A stretch of 63,548 nt of DNA, taken from positions 1 to 63,548 of the forward strand of contig JAGAHX010000012.1 of NCBI GenBank assembly GCA_017626845.1, written 5' to 3'. Below the pieces are notes generated by a model, which searched no databases, was not told where the DNA came from, and saw only the letters and a list, made by a program, of their open reading frames with translations. Positions 50,854-59,476 of this stretch are shown here, piece by piece (positions within the stretch are counted from its first letter, which is position 1; each line of letters starts with the position of its first letter). Source of the stretch: Bacillota bacterium. GTDB lineage: Bacteria > Bacillota > Clostridia > Peptostreptococcales > Anaerovoracaceae. Made by a program: the position numbers and the translations under genes.

Positions 50854-51738
50854 ATGAGATTGTACACGGTAGAAAGAGAAGGAAAGAGATTTGTTGCGGC
50901 CGGTTATGCGGACTGCGACGGCCTGTGGCCGGTAAAAGAGTGCTTCGGCATCGATGCAGACTGCATGCTGGACCTGGTGACCTGCAGCGAAAAGCAGGCG
51001 CAGCTGGCGAAGTTTGAGACAAAGCCAGAAGGGGAGGCGCCCCTGAAACTGGCGGACGTAACGCTCTGCGCGCCGATCCCCAATCCCGTAGGCGATGTCA
51101 TGTGTCTTGGGGTCAACTATTACGCCCATCTGGTGGAATCCAACAAGGCGGGCCACGTTTCCCTGGAGCAGAAGGGGCATACGGTATACTTCTCCAAGCG
51201 GGTGGACGAAGCGGTGCCCTGCGGCGGCATCGTACCCAGCCACAGAGATATCTGCGACCGGCTGGACTACGAGGTGGAGCTGGGCGTCGTGCTGGGCAGA
51301 GATGCTAAAAAGGTGACCCGGGAGAACGCCCTGGACTGCGTGTTCGGCTATACGATCATCAACGACATCTCCGCCCGCAACATCCAGGAAGAGCATAAGC
51401 AGTGGTACTTCGGCAAGAGCCTGGACGGTTTCTGCCCCATGGGCCCCTGCATCGTAACGGCTGCGGAGTTCGGCGATCCCAAGGGCCACGCGCTGTGCTC
51501 CATCATCAACGGCGAACTGCGCCAGAACTCCAACACGGAACTGATGATGCAGGACGTTCCCGGCCTGCTCACAGAGCTTTCTGCCGGGGTCTCGCTGAAG
51601 GCCGGCACCGTGATCGCCACCGGCACCCCCGCAGGCGTCGCCATGGGCATGAACCCACCCAAATGGCTGCAGCCCGGCGACACGGTAGAGTGCAAGATCG
51701 AAGGCATCGGAAGCCTCATCAATACCATCGGAGAATAA
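50854..51738 (+). CDS. Fumarylacetoacetate hydrolase-family protein
   Basis: A 294-aa FAH-fold protein. Metal ligands are seen in the Glu pair of DYEVELGVVLGRD and the Asp of IINDISARNIQ; the C-terminal GTVIATGTPAGVAMG is typical. The N-terminal 70 residues form the small extra domain of this subfamily. Possible reactions are C-C hydrolysis or decarboxylation of acylpyruvates and related keto acids. The start is two bases after the previous stop. In this cluster it may handle a keto acid by-product; that is inference. Confidence 0.88.
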   Translation: MRLYTVEREGKRFVAAGYADCDGLWPVKECFGIDADCMLDLVTCSEKQAQLAKFETKPEGEAPLKLADVTLCAPIPNPVGDVMCLGVNYYAHLVESNKAGHVSLEQKGHTVYFSKRVDEAVPCGGIVPSHRDICDRLDYEVELGVVLGRDAKKVTRENALDCVFGYTIINDISARNIQEEHKQWYFGKSLDGFCPMGPCIVTAAEFGDPKGHALCSIINGELRQNSNTELMMQDVPGLLTELSAGVSLKAGTVIATGTPAGVAMGMNPPKWLQPGDTVECKIEGIGSLINTIGE

Positions 51739-51749
51739 AGGAGAACAGT

Positions 51750-52121
51750 ATGAAACCCGAGATCATCAAATTCAAGAGCGAAGGAGCCGTAGGCCCCTAC
51801 AGCAACGCAGTGAAATACGGTAATCTGTTATTCGTATCCGGTCAGACCGGCGACGATCCCGCATCCAGCGTAGGGCAGCAGACGAAGGAAGCCATGGACT
51901 GCATCCAGGCGATCCTGGCGGAAGCCGGCAGCACCATGGACGATATCATCAAGTGCCAGATCTTCATCCGCACGCAGGATGATTTCGCAGAGATGAACGA
52001 AGTCTACCGCACCTATTTCGATGAGGCGAAGGGCTTCCCCGCCCGCATCTGCACCTACGGCGCCAAACTGTATGACGGCCTGGCCGTGGAGATCACCTGC
52101 GTCGCAGCAGTGGAAGAATAA
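51750..52121 (+). CDS. ridA: RidA-family imine deaminase
   Basis: A 123-aa RidA/YjgF/UK114 protein: GPYSNAVKYGNLLFVSGQTG, the conserved Arg/Glu region in FPARICTYGAKLYDGLAVEITCVA (Arg ligand for the imine carboxylate). RidA hydrolyses reactive enamines/imines such as 2-aminoacrylate. AAAGGAGAACAGT before the ATG. Last gene of the cluster; a terminator follows. Confidence 0.93.
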   Translation: MKPEIIKFKSEGAVGPYSNAVKYGNLLFVSGQTGDDPASSVGQQTKEAMDCIQAILAEAGSTMDDIIKCQIFIRTQDDFAEMNEVYRTYFDEAKGFPARICTYGAKLYDGLAVEITCVAAVEE

Positions 52122-52137
52122 GAAATAATATTTTGAA

Positions 52138-52171
52138 GAATGTCAGCAAAACTTGTTGACATTCGTTTTTT
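52138..52171 (+). terminator. Terminator of the salvage cluster
   Basis: GAATGTCA and TGACATTC form a perfect 8-bp stem, then GTTTTTTATT. Confidence 0.92.
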
Positions 52172-52248
52172 ATTGTGTAAAATTGAATTGTATCAAATAT
52201 AAATCGCTTTCAACCAACCTGTGATATACACACAACAAGGAGGACAAC

Positions 52249-52791
52249 ATGAGCTTTTATGATCTTACCGTAATGAACGCAGACAACGAAGTAGTTTCCA
52301 TGAAGGATTTCGAGGGCAAAGTGGTCCTCGTGGTCAACACCGCCACCGGCTGCGGCTTTACCCCGCAGTACAAGGATCTGGAAGAGATCTACGAGAAGTA
52401 TCACGATCAGGGCCTGGAGATCGTAGACGTGCCCTGCAACCAGTTCGCAGGCCAGACGCCGGGCACCGATGAGGAGATCCACAGCTTCTGCACGCTCAAC
52501 TACGGCACCCAGTTCCCCCAGATGAAGAAGGCGGACGTAAACGGCGAAAACGCCATCGAACTGTTTAAGTATCTGAAGAGCCAGAAGGGCTTCGAAGGCT
52601 TCGGCAAAGGCCCCATGGCGCTGGCCATGAGCGCGATGCTGAAGAAGATCGACAAGGATTACAAGAACAATCCGGAGATCAAGTGGAACTTCACCAAGTT
52701 CCTGGTAGACCGCCAGGGCAACGTAGTCGCCCGCTTCGAACCCACCGAAAAGATGGAAAAGGTTGCAGAAGCCGTTGCTAACCTCATATAA
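52249..52791 (+). CDS. gpx: Glutathione peroxidase-type thiol peroxidase
   Basis: A 180-aa thioredoxin-fold peroxidase: peroxidatic Cys (not Sec) in NTATGCGFTPQY, Gln in the CNQFAGQ stretch, and Trp-Asn in KWNFTKFLVDRQG complete the tetrad. In bacteria without glutathione these enzymes are usually reduced by thioredoxin. AAGGAGGACAAC lies before the ATG. It stands alone and would protect an anaerobe from peroxides; the MarR regulator follows 39 bases later. Confidence 0.93.
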   Translation: MSFYDLTVMNADNEVVSMKDFEGKVVLVVNTATGCGFTPQYKDLEEIYEKYHDQGLEIVDVPCNQFAGQTPGTDEEIHSFCTLNYGTQFPQMKKADVNGENAIELFKYLKSQKGFEGFGKGPMALAMSAMLKKIDKDYKNNPEIKWNFTKFLVDRQGNVVARFEPTEKMEKVAEAVANLI

Positions 52792-52830
52792 TAATTAAGT
52801 TAGATCCGCAGAAAAGGAGGGGAATACCCC

Positions 52831-53268
52831 ATGAATTACGATCCCGATGAAGCATTAAAACTGAAAAATCAGGTCTGTTTTCCGCTGTACGCAGCAGCGC
52901 GCCGGGTCGTCAGCATGTATACGCCCTTTTTAAAGCCAATGGGACTCACCTACACCCAGTACATCACATTTATGGTCCTGTGGGAAAAGGACGGCCTTTC
53001 TGTCAGCGAGATCTGCAGCCGCCTGCAGCTGGATTCCGGCACTGTTACGCCTCTGCTGAAGAAAATGGAGGCGGAAGGCTGGGTCGAAAGAAAGCGCAGC
53101 GCGGACGACGAACGCCGGGTGGAAGTTTATCTGACCGGCGCCGGCCGGGCCATGAAGAAAAAAGTTGCGGAGGTTCCGCTGAAGGTGGGAAGCTGCTTTC
53201 ACATGGAATCCGCGCATGCACAGCAGCTGTACGAGCTGCTGTACGAGATCCTGGGAACGGAAGAATAA
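52831..53268 (+). CDS. MarR-family regulator (OhrR-like)
   Basis: A 145-aa winged-helix protein with the MarR core LTYTQYITFMVLWEKDGLSVSEI, LQLDSGTVTPLLKKMEAEGWVERKR and the wing SADDERRVEVYLT. A Cys near residue 13 (KNQVCFPLYAAAR) matches the position of the reactive Cys of OhrR-type peroxide sensors (pattern CFALYAAsR). This suits its place next to the peroxidase. AAAGGAGGGGAATACCCC precedes the ATG. Confidence 0.9.
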   Translation: MNYDPDEALKLKNQVCFPLYAAARRVVSMYTPFLKPMGLTYTQYITFMVLWEKDGLSVSEICSRLQLDSGTVTPLLKKMEAEGWVERKRSADDERRVEVYLTGAGRAMKKKVAEVPLKVGSCFHMESAHAQQLYELLYEILGTEE

Positions 53269-53280
53269 AAGGAGTCTCAA

Positions 53281-54426
53281 ATGGAAGAAGTCAAGCAGGG
53301 CGGCGTGCCCCAGAAAGAGCGCAGCCGCGATCAGATCATCATCAAGACCAGCATCACTGGCATCATCGCCAACGTGTTTCTGGCTGGATTTAAGGCCTTT
53401 GTAGGCGCAGCGTCCCACTCCATCGCGGTCGTGATGGACGCGGTCAACAACCTGAGTGACGCGCTGTCGTCCCTCATCACGATCATCGGCACGAAACTGG
53501 CGGGAAGGGCGCCGGACAAAAAACATCCGCTGGGCCACGGCCGCACGGAGTATCTGAGCGCAGCCATCATCTCCATCATCGTGCTCTACGCAGGCGTTAC
53601 AGCCTTTGTGGAATCCGTTAAGAAGATCATCACTCCGGAGACGCCGGACTATTCCGCACTCTCCCTGATCATCATCGCGGTGGCGGTCGTCGTCAAGATC
53701 CTGCTGGGTCTGTACGTAAAAAAGACCGGCGAAAAGGTGGATTCCGATGCGCTGGTGGCTTCCGGCAGCGACGCGCTGTTCGACTCCATCATCTCCGGCT
53801 CCACGCTGGTAGCGGCCCTCATCTTTGTGACCACGGGCAAGAGTCTGGAAAGCTGGCTGGGTGCGGTCATCGCGCTGTTCATCATCAAATCCGGCATCGA
53901 GATGCTGCGGGAGACTCTGTCTTCCATTATCGGTGAACGTATTCCCGCGGAGCTGGCCATGTCTGTGAAGGATACCATCAACTCCTTCGAGGAAGTGCAC
54001 GGCTCCTACGACCTGATCATTCACAATTACGGCCCCGAGACCCTGGTTGGCTCCGTCCACATCGAAGTCCCCGATTCCATTACCGCCCACCGGCTGGATG
54101 AACTGCAGCGGGCCATCACCCGCAAGGTCCTGGAGAACACGGGCGTCGTCATGACCGGCATCTCCGTCTACGCCATGAACACGCAGGACGAGAAGATCAA
54201 GGAAATGGAAGCCTTCGCCCGCAAGACGACCTTTACCCACAAGAATGCGCTGCAGCTCCACGGTTTCTACGTGGACGAACCGGAGAAACGCGTCACGTTC
54301 GACGTGGTCGTCGGCTATGAGGAAAAGGACAGACAGGGCGTGATCGACCAGATCCGCTCCGAAATGGAAAAACAGTATCCGGATTACAAGACTTACGTAA
54401 CACTGGATTATGACATCTCCGACTAA
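53281..54426 (+). CDS. Cation diffusion facilitator (CDF) metal exporter
   Basis: A 381-aa CDF protein with six membrane helices: TM2 SHSIAVVMDAVNNLSDALSS, loop KKHPLGHGRTEYLSA (conserved HPxGHGRxE), TM5 ALVASGSDALFDS, then a cytoplasmic domain (about 205-290) and a C-terminal extension of roughly 80 residues. It exports Zn/Fe/Mn-type cations; the ion is not set by what I can read. It is 12 bases after the MarR gene and convergent with a DtxR-type metal regulator. Confidence 0.92.
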   Translation: MEEVKQGGVPQKERSRDQIIIKTSITGIIANVFLAGFKAFVGAASHSIAVVMDAVNNLSDALSSLITIIGTKLAGRAPDKKHPLGHGRTEYLSAAIISIIVLYAGVTAFVESVKKIITPETPDYSALSLIIIAVAVVVKILLGLYVKKTGEKVDSDALVASGSDALFDSIISGSTLVAALIFVTTGKSLESWLGAVIALFIIKSGIEMLRETLSSIIGERIPAELAMSVKDTINSFEEVHGSYDLIIHNYGPETLVGSVHIEVPDSITAHRLDELQRAITRKVLENTGVVMTGISVYAMNTQDEKIKEMEAFARKTTFTHKNALQLHGFYVDEPEKRVTFDVVVGYEEKDRQGVIDQIRSEMEKQYPDYKTYVTLDYDISD

Positions 54427-54460
54427 ACACAAAAGAATCGGTACCTTGTGCAAAATTCAA

Positions 54461-54495
54461 CAGCCCTGAGGCTTTCGCCCCAGGGCTGTTTTTTT
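54461..54495 (+). terminator. Terminator between CDF and DtxR genes
   Basis: CAGCCCTG (54461) and CAGGGCTG (54481) with a TTTTTTT tail. The stem also lies behind the convergent DtxR gene, but its T-tract favours the + strand. Confidence 0.92.
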
Positions 54496-54518
54496 CATGG
54501 TTTGTGCTGCAGGTCCGC

Positions 54519-54881
54519 CTATTGCTCCATCATTCTCTTGATGGCCTGGAACGTCTCTTCGCTGATGTAGTGTTCCACGCGGCAGGCATCGTCTACAGCG
54601 GTCTTTTCATCGACACCGATGCGGCGGAGGGCTTCGGTCAATACATTGTGTCTGTCATAGATGTTTTCGGCGATCGCACGTCCTTCGTCGGTCAGTGTAA
54701 TGGCGCCGTCAGTCTCCACGTTGATGTATCCGCGGTCCTTCAGCAGATGCATCGCGCGGCTGACCGAGGGTTTGGAATAACCCATCTCTTCGCCCACATC
54801 GATGGCGCGGACCATGGACAGGCGCTTGCTCAGCACCAGTATGGTCTCCAGGTACATTTCACCGGATTCTTTCATTGCCAT
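54519..54881 (-). CDS. DtxR/MntR-family metal-dependent regulator
   Basis: A 120-aa protein with the DtxR winged helix (MYLETILVLSKRLSMVRAIDVGEEMGYSKPSVSRAMHLLKDRGYI) and the metal/dimerisation helices (EHYISEETFQAIKRM; DACRVEHYI). Like MntR it lacks the SH3-like third domain. It senses Mn or Fe and represses metal transport genes, possibly the convergent CDF gene. GGAGGATATAAG precedes ATG 54881. Confidence 0.92.
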   Translation of the reverse strand: MAMKESGEMYLETILVLSKRLSMVRAIDVGEEMGYSKPSVSRAMHLLKDRGYINVETDGAITLTDEGRAIAENIYDRHNVLTEALRRIGVDEKTAVDDACRVEHYISEETFQAIKRMMEQ

Positions 54882-54926
54882 ATCTTATATCCTCCACCTG
54901 ATATTATACAACAGGCGTGCGGAAAA

Positions 54927-56300
54927 CTAAAACACTTCTTCGCAGGCGGTCATCACCTGATGGCGTTCGTACTCGCCATGATCGATCATGCGGTCTTCGT
55001 ATTCCATCTCGCCGGTCTGGCTGTCGTAGGGGTCGTAGCGCCAGTGCTTCTTCTCGATGTCGAACATCTGATGGAACGCGTTGTTGGCAACCATTCTGCC
55101 CGGATCGAGGTTGCCGAAGTAGAATCGGCGCGATTCTTCGTTTCCGCTTCTCTCTGACCCTGCGCCGAAGCTGCAGTCCGCGTACATCCAGCCGTAAGGC
55201 GCGACGTAGAAACGGGCCCAGTCGTGGGCACCCACGTCGAAGGGCTCTGCATCCAGACCGCTCTGCCACTGGGCGGGCACACCTGCGCAGCGGCACATGG
55301 TGATGAACAGCAGGGCGTAGACGCCGCAGTCGCCGGTGTAGTTGTGAGCCATGCTGTCGGGAATGCTCTCCATCAGGATATAGTCGGGCACGAAGCTGTA
55401 GACCACGTGCTTGGTGATCCAGTCATAGATCGCTCTGGCTTTTTCCAGATTGTTCGCGCAGCCGGTGGTGACTTCCGCCGTCAGGCGCTTAATGTAGGGC
55501 GTAAAGACGATGTGGGGAGACTGCTCCTCCGTGCAGAACGAGGGCTGCCAAGGATCCGGGGTCATGTGCTCCGTATCGTGATACCATTCGGTGTGGACGT
55601 AGGAGTATTCCACCCAGAACTCCGTGTTCTCCTTCAGTTCGACTTCCCAGCAGATCGTACGTGCTCTGGACGTTCCCGGCGCGACTTTACCGCCGGCGGG
55701 GTTCATGGCGACGATCTGGATGTCGCTCTGCGTCTCGCATTCCGCGGGAATGGGCAGGTGGACCCTTACAAAACCGGGCTTAAATGCCTCGTCCTTGATC
55801 CGTACGGAAGCGCGGATCGTCATGCGCAGCCCCATCTTGCCGTTCTTTTTCATCTGTTTGATGGAATAGTTGCGGAAGGTCTCGTCCGTGCCCGGCATCA
55901 TGGTCGGGCTGTTCTTGCGGCCGGCGCGCGCTGCGATCTTCGCGTCCTTGCACATGGCGCCGAAGAAACTGTCGATATAGTGGGGCACGCCGCCGATATA
56001 GACCCAGTGCACTCTGCCCGTATCGATGCAGGCGTTGAATTCCTCTTCCGTAAAGTCGGGGATCTCCTGATGGATGCGGTCCATGGCCTGTTCGTAGGTG
56101 TAGGGATAGTTGTCCGGCGTGCGCCGCATCATCTCCCGCTGGGCGATCAGGCAGTTCTTCAGGGACTGGGGAACGTCGTCCCGCTGCAGATACAGATCGA
56201 TAAAGTGGTTGGCGCCTTCGAAGTCGCCGAAATCTTTTCTCTTGCGGATCTCCTTGGGAAGACCGCAGTCCAGATAACGCAGGGTATCGTTGATGTTCAT
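54927..56300 (-). CDS. Transglutaminase-like protein
   Basis: A 457-aa protein. The last 200 residues form a transglutaminase/papain-like domain with a Cys-His-Asp triad: GDCGVYALLFITMCRCAGVPAQ, then AHDWARFYV and MYADCSFG. The N-terminal half (about 1-230) is a beta-rich region before the domain. No signal peptide is seen, so the protein is probably cytoplasmic. The substrate could be a peptide or protein; such bacterial proteins are often proteases or amidases. I start at ATG 56300 (AGGTGACCCC upstream), because the longer frame would begin inside the upstream operon's terminator. Confidence 0.85.
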   Translation of the reverse strand: MNINDTLRYLDCGLPKEIRKRKDFGDFEGANHFIDLYLQRDDVPQSLKNCLIAQREMMRRTPDNYPYTYEQAMDRIHQEIPDFTEEEFNACIDTGRVHWVYIGGVPHYIDSFFGAMCKDAKIAARAGRKNSPTMMPGTDETFRNYSIKQMKKNGKMGLRMTIRASVRIKDEAFKPGFVRVHLPIPAECETQSDIQIVAMNPAGGKVAPGTSRARTICWEVELKENTEFWVEYSYVHTEWYHDTEHMTPDPWQPSFCTEEQSPHIVFTPYIKRLTAEVTTGCANNLEKARAIYDWITKHVVYSFVPDYILMESIPDSMAHNYTGDCGVYALLFITMCRCAGVPAQWQSGLDAEPFDVGAHDWARFYVAPYGWMYADCSFGAGSERSGNEESRRFYFGNLDPGRMVANNAFHQMFDIEKKHWRYDPYDSQTGEMEYEDRMIDHGEYERHQVMTACEEVF

Positions 56301-56313
56301 GGGGTCACCTTTT

Positions 56314-56342
56314 AAAAACAGGCCGGGCATAAAAGCCCGGCC
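56314..56342 (-). terminator. Terminator of the nfn operon
   Basis: Read on the minus strand: GGCCGGGC, TTTTAT, GGCCGGGC's complement GCCCGGCC, then TGTTTTTA. It ends just before the transglutaminase start. Confidence 0.88.
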
Positions 56343-56357
56343 GTATTGGGATGCAGT

Positions 56358-57749
56358 TTATTTGCTGAGCGCTTCGTCGATGGCTTTTGCTGCCGTCTTG
56401 CCTGCGCCCATGGCGAGGATAACCGTGGCTGCGCCGGTGACCGCGTCACCGCCCGCATAGACCATATCCTTGGAGGTCTTGCCGGTCGCTTCTTCCGCGA
56501 CGATGCAGCCCTTCTTGTTGGTTTCCAGACCCTCGGTCGTGTTCTTGATGAGGGGGTTGGGGGAGGTGCCGATGGCCATGATGACGCAGTCGACATCCAG
56601 CACGAATTCGCTGCCCGGAACTTCGACCGGTCTTCTTCTGCCGGAAGCGTCGGGTTCGCCCAGTTCCATCCGGATGCACTTGATGCCGTTAACGAAACGG
56701 TCTTCGCCGCCCAGGATCTCAACGGGGTTGTTGAGCAGCTTGAATTCGATGCCTTCTTCCTTGGCGTGTTCGACTTCTTCTCTTCTGGCGGGCAGTTCCG
56801 CTTCGGATCTTCTGTAAACGATGTAGACGTGCTCCGCACCCAGTCTCTTGGCGCAGCGGGCTGCGTCCATGGCTACGTTGCCGCCGCCGACGACCGCCAC
56901 GGCCTTGGAATGCTTGATGGGGGTGTCTGCGCCTTCTCTGTAGGCCTTCATCAGGTTGATGCGGGTGAGGAACTCGTTGGCGGAGTAGACGCCCTTGAGG
57001 TTTTCGCCCGGGATGTTCATGAAGGAGGGGAGACCCGCACCGGAGCCGATAAAGACGGCTTCGAAGCCGAACTCGTCGCTCATGAGTTCATCCACGGAAA
57101 CGGTCTTGCCGATGACGGTATTGGTCTCGACCTTGACGCCCAGCGCCTTCAAGCCGTCCACTTCCTTCTGGACGATGGACTTGGGAAGACGGAATTCGGG
57201 GATGCCGTATACCAGTACGCCGCCTGCGGTGTGCAGCGCTTCGAAAACGGTAACTTCATAACCCTTCTTGGCCAGATCGCCTGCGCAGGTGAGGCCGGAG
57301 GGGCCGGAACCGATGACGGCGACCTTGTGACCGTTGGAAGCGGGCTTAACGGGCGCTTCCTTGGCGTGTTCATTGTGCCAGTCGGCGACGAATCTCTCCA
57401 GACGGCCGATGCCGACGGGTTCGCCCTTGATGCCGCGGACGCAGTACTTTTCGCACTGGTTCTCCTGGGGGCAGACTCTGCCGCAGACGGCGGGCAGGGA
57501 GGAGTCCTTGGAGATGACTTCATAGGCGCCTTCGAAATCTTCTTCCGCGACCTTCTTGATGAATTCGGGGATGGAGATCTGAACGGGGCAGCCCTGCGTG
57601 CAGGGATGATTCTTGCAGTTTAAGCATCTGGCGGCTTCGTCCAGAGCCATTTCCTTGGTGTAGCCCAGGGCTACTTCTTTAAAGTTCGACGCTCTTTCGA
57701 CAGGGTCCTGAGAGGGCATCGGATTCTTGGTAAGAGACATATTGGGCAT
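56358..57749 (-). CDS. nfnB: NADPH-dependent glutamate synthase beta-like / NfnB subunit
   Basis: A 463-aa protein. Two N-terminal [4Fe-4S] motifs (CLNCKNHPCTQGCP and CGRVCPQENQCEKYC) are followed by an FAD-binding GSGPSGLTCAGDLAK and an NAD(P)-binding VVGGGNVAMDAARCAKR. This is the GltD/NfnB (NfnL) layout. Together with the small subunit downstream in the map (upstream in the operon) it would form the electron-bifurcating NADH-dependent ferredoxin:NADP oxidoreductase, or a sulfide dehydrogenase-type complex. No GltB large subunit is present. It is directly adjacent to the nfnA gene. Confidence 0.92.
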   Translation of the reverse strand: MPNMSLTKNPMPSQDPVERASNFKEVALGYTKEMALDEAARCLNCKNHPCTQGCPVQISIPEFIKKVAEEDFEGAYEVISKDSSLPAVCGRVCPQENQCEKYCVRGIKGEPVGIGRLERFVADWHNEHAKEAPVKPASNGHKVAVIGSGPSGLTCAGDLAKKGYEVTVFEALHTAGGVLVYGIPEFRLPKSIVQKEVDGLKALGVKVETNTVIGKTVSVDELMSDEFGFEAVFIGSGAGLPSFMNIPGENLKGVYSANEFLTRINLMKAYREGADTPIKHSKAVAVVGGGNVAMDAARCAKRLGAEHVYIVYRRSEAELPARREEVEHAKEEGIEFKLLNNPVEILGGEDRFVNGIKCIRMELGEPDASGRRRPVEVPGSEFVLDVDCVIMAIGTSPNPLIKNTTEGLETNKKGCIVAEEATGKTSKDMVYAGGDAVTGAATVILAMGAGKTAAKAIDEALSK

Positions 57750-58592
57750 TTATTTCACCTCCATCTTATAGAGGTTGCACGCTTCTTCTCTTGCCTTGAG
57801 CTCGAAGGCCTTGTACATGCTGCCTCTGTCAATTGCTTCGTCGAAGTCGACCTTGTAACCGTCGAAGTCCGGTCCGTCTACGCAGGCAAACTTGGTCTTG
57901 CCATCTACGGTAAGTCTGCAGCCGCCGCACATGCCGGTGCCGTCTACCATGATGGGGGACATGGAAACGATGCAGGGGATGCCGAAGGGTTCTACGGTCT
58001 TGGTGACGAACTTCATCATGACGATGGGTCCGATGGTGATGACTTCGTCGAACTTCTCACCGGATTCCAGCAGTCTCTTGAGAGGCTCGGTAACGAGTGC
58101 TTTTTCGCCGTAGCTGCCGTCGTCGGTGCAGATGATGAAGTTATTGCTGGCTGCGCGGAATTCGTCTTCCAGGATGATGAGGTCCTTGCTGCGGAAGCCG
58201 AGGATCGCCGTAACGTCGCTGCCCTGTTCGTGCAGCGCCTTGACGATGGGGTACGCGATGGCGTTGCCCACACCGCCGCCTACGACGCAGACCTTCTTAA
58301 GGCCGTCCAGGTGGGATGCTACGCCCAGAGGACCGACGAAGTCCTGGATATATTCGCCCTGCAGCTTGTGGTTCAGCTTTTCGGTGGTGGCGCCGACGAC
58401 CTGGAAGATGATGTCCACGGTGCCTGCCTTGCGATCGTAGCCCGCGATGGTGAGGGGGATGCGTTCGCCGTCTTCGTTAACGCGAAGGATGATGAACTGT
58501 CCGGCAAGAGCTTTCCGTGCGACCATAGGTGCTTCTATGGACATGAGCGTGACGGTGGGGTTCAGCTCCTGCTTCTTAACGATTTTGTACAA
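57750..58592 (-). CDS. nfnA: NfnA-type FAD/[2Fe-2S] subunit
   Basis: A 280-aa protein of the dihydroorotate dehydrogenase electron-transfer subunit type: FAD part (GERIPLTIAGYD), NAD-binding VVGGGVGNAIAYPIVKAL, and a C-terminal [2Fe-2S] region MVDGTGMCGGCRLTV...FACVDGPDFDG with three Cys and a nearby Asp. The stop abuts the start of nfnB. Nfn complexes couple NADH, NADPH and ferredoxin pools, a hallmark of anaerobic metabolism. GAGGAACAAACC lies before the ATG. Confidence 0.92.
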   Translation of the reverse strand: MYKIVKKQELNPTVTLMSIEAPMVARKALAGQFIILRVNEDGERIPLTIAGYDRKAGTVDIIFQVVGATTEKLNHKLQGEYIQDFVGPLGVASHLDGLKKVCVVGGGVGNAIAYPIVKALHEQGSDVTAILGFRSKDLIILEDEFRAASNNFIICTDDGSYGEKALVTEPLKRLLESGEKFDEVITIGPIVMMKFVTKTVEPFGIPCIVSMSPIMVDGTGMCGGCRLTVDGKTKFACVDGPDFDGYKVDFDEAIDRGSMYKAFELKAREEACNLYKMEVK

Positions 58593-58756
58593 TGGTTTGT
58601 TCCTCCTTATTTATGATTTTGACCGCTAAATATCGGGATTTAGCACAGTTGTTATTATTTTATCACATTCTCCGGCCTAAAGCAAAGGGAGGGCCGGCGA
58701 CCCGGAGAGGGAAGATTAATGTTGAAAATATTTTGCTAAAAATGGCAAAAACTCCC

Positions 58757-58784
58757 TTGACAAGAAATGGAATTTTGCTAGAAT
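58757..58784 (+). promoter_or_regulatory. Promoter of the Tad operon
   Basis: TTGACA, 16 bp, TAGAAT; the first gene starts 45 bases later. Confidence 0.75.
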
Positions 58785-58828
58785 AGTGGCAAACACTATC
58801 TTTGATGGGGAAACGAGGTAAAAAGACG

Positions 58829-59476
58829 ATGAAATGGAAAAGCATTGCCGGCATCATCTTGGTCATGCTGAGCGTCGCAGCCATGTATTTCTGGGAAACG
58901 AAGGGCAGGGACAGTTTTCTTCTGATGCCTGTACTGGCGGCCGCGAAGGATATCGACGCCGGAACGGTCATTACGGAAGAGGATTTTACCGTGCTGAGGG
59001 TCCCGCCGGAAACGGTCTCTTCCGGGGCGATGATGCCCTCGGAAGCCGTACACGTCCTGGGCATGCGCGCATCCCGCCACATCCGCAAGAACCAGCAGGT
59101 GGCGAAGGAGGATTTCGGTGACGAAACGGCGCAGATCCCGGAGGGCAAGTCCGTTTACGTGCTGCCCCAGTCCTGGATCTTTTCCCGCAGCAGCAGTCTG
59201 CGCGCGGGCGACAACGTCTGGATCTTCTCCATGCCGGAGAAAAAGCCTCTGGGCTGTTATACACTGGCCTTCGTGCGGGATAACGCGGAGCAGGAGGTAC
59301 TGGATACGAACCTACCTTCCGGCGTGCTGGAACGCACGGCGCCCAGTTCCATCATCTCCAGCCTGGAGATCCTCTGCACGGAGCAGGAATATTTTGCGCT
59401 CTTTGACGAAGTGCAGCAGGCGGGGCCTGCCAGCCTTCTGATCGTAATGGAGGGAAATCTATGGGCCGGATCGTAA
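58829..59476 (+). CDS. CpaB/RcpC-like Tad pilus assembly protein
   Basis: A 215-aa protein with an N-terminal membrane helix (WKSIAGIILVMLSVAAMYF), then an SAF-type domain (VLAAAKDIDAGTVITEEDF, ASRHIRKNQQVAKEDF) as in CpaB/RcpC/FlgA. It is shorter than proteobacterial CpaB. The CpaB family works in the Tad/Flp secretion system at the membrane. I use ATG 58829 with GAGGTA upstream; TTG 58802 is an alternative. The gene overlaps the next by 16 bases. Confidence 0.8.
   Translation: MKWKSIAGIILVMLSVAAMYFWETKGRDSFLLMPVLAAAKDIDAGTVITEEDFTVLRVPPETVSSGAMMPSEAVHVLGMRASRHIRKNQQVAKEDFGDETAQIPEGKSVYVLPQSWIFSRSSSLRAGDNVWIFSMPEKKPLGCYTLAFVRDNAEQEVLDTNLPSGVLERTAPSSIISSLEILCTEQEYFALFDEVQQAGPASLLIVMEGNLWAGS

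Noticed and set aside
48200-51022. 940-codon open frame on the minus strand
   Set aside because: It is the antisense of PNP, deaminase and isomerase genes, which have good starts, family motifs and tight operon spacing. Long antisense frames are expected in this codon usage.
52930-54453. 507-codon minus-strand frame
   Set aside because: Antisense of the MarR and CDF genes, both recognised by clear motifs.
57690-57715. TTTCGACAGGGTCCTGAG in nfnB as a copy of the dispersed repeat
   Set aside because: The match is partial and the encoded DPVERASNF fits the normal N-terminus of this protein family, so it is likely coincidence.
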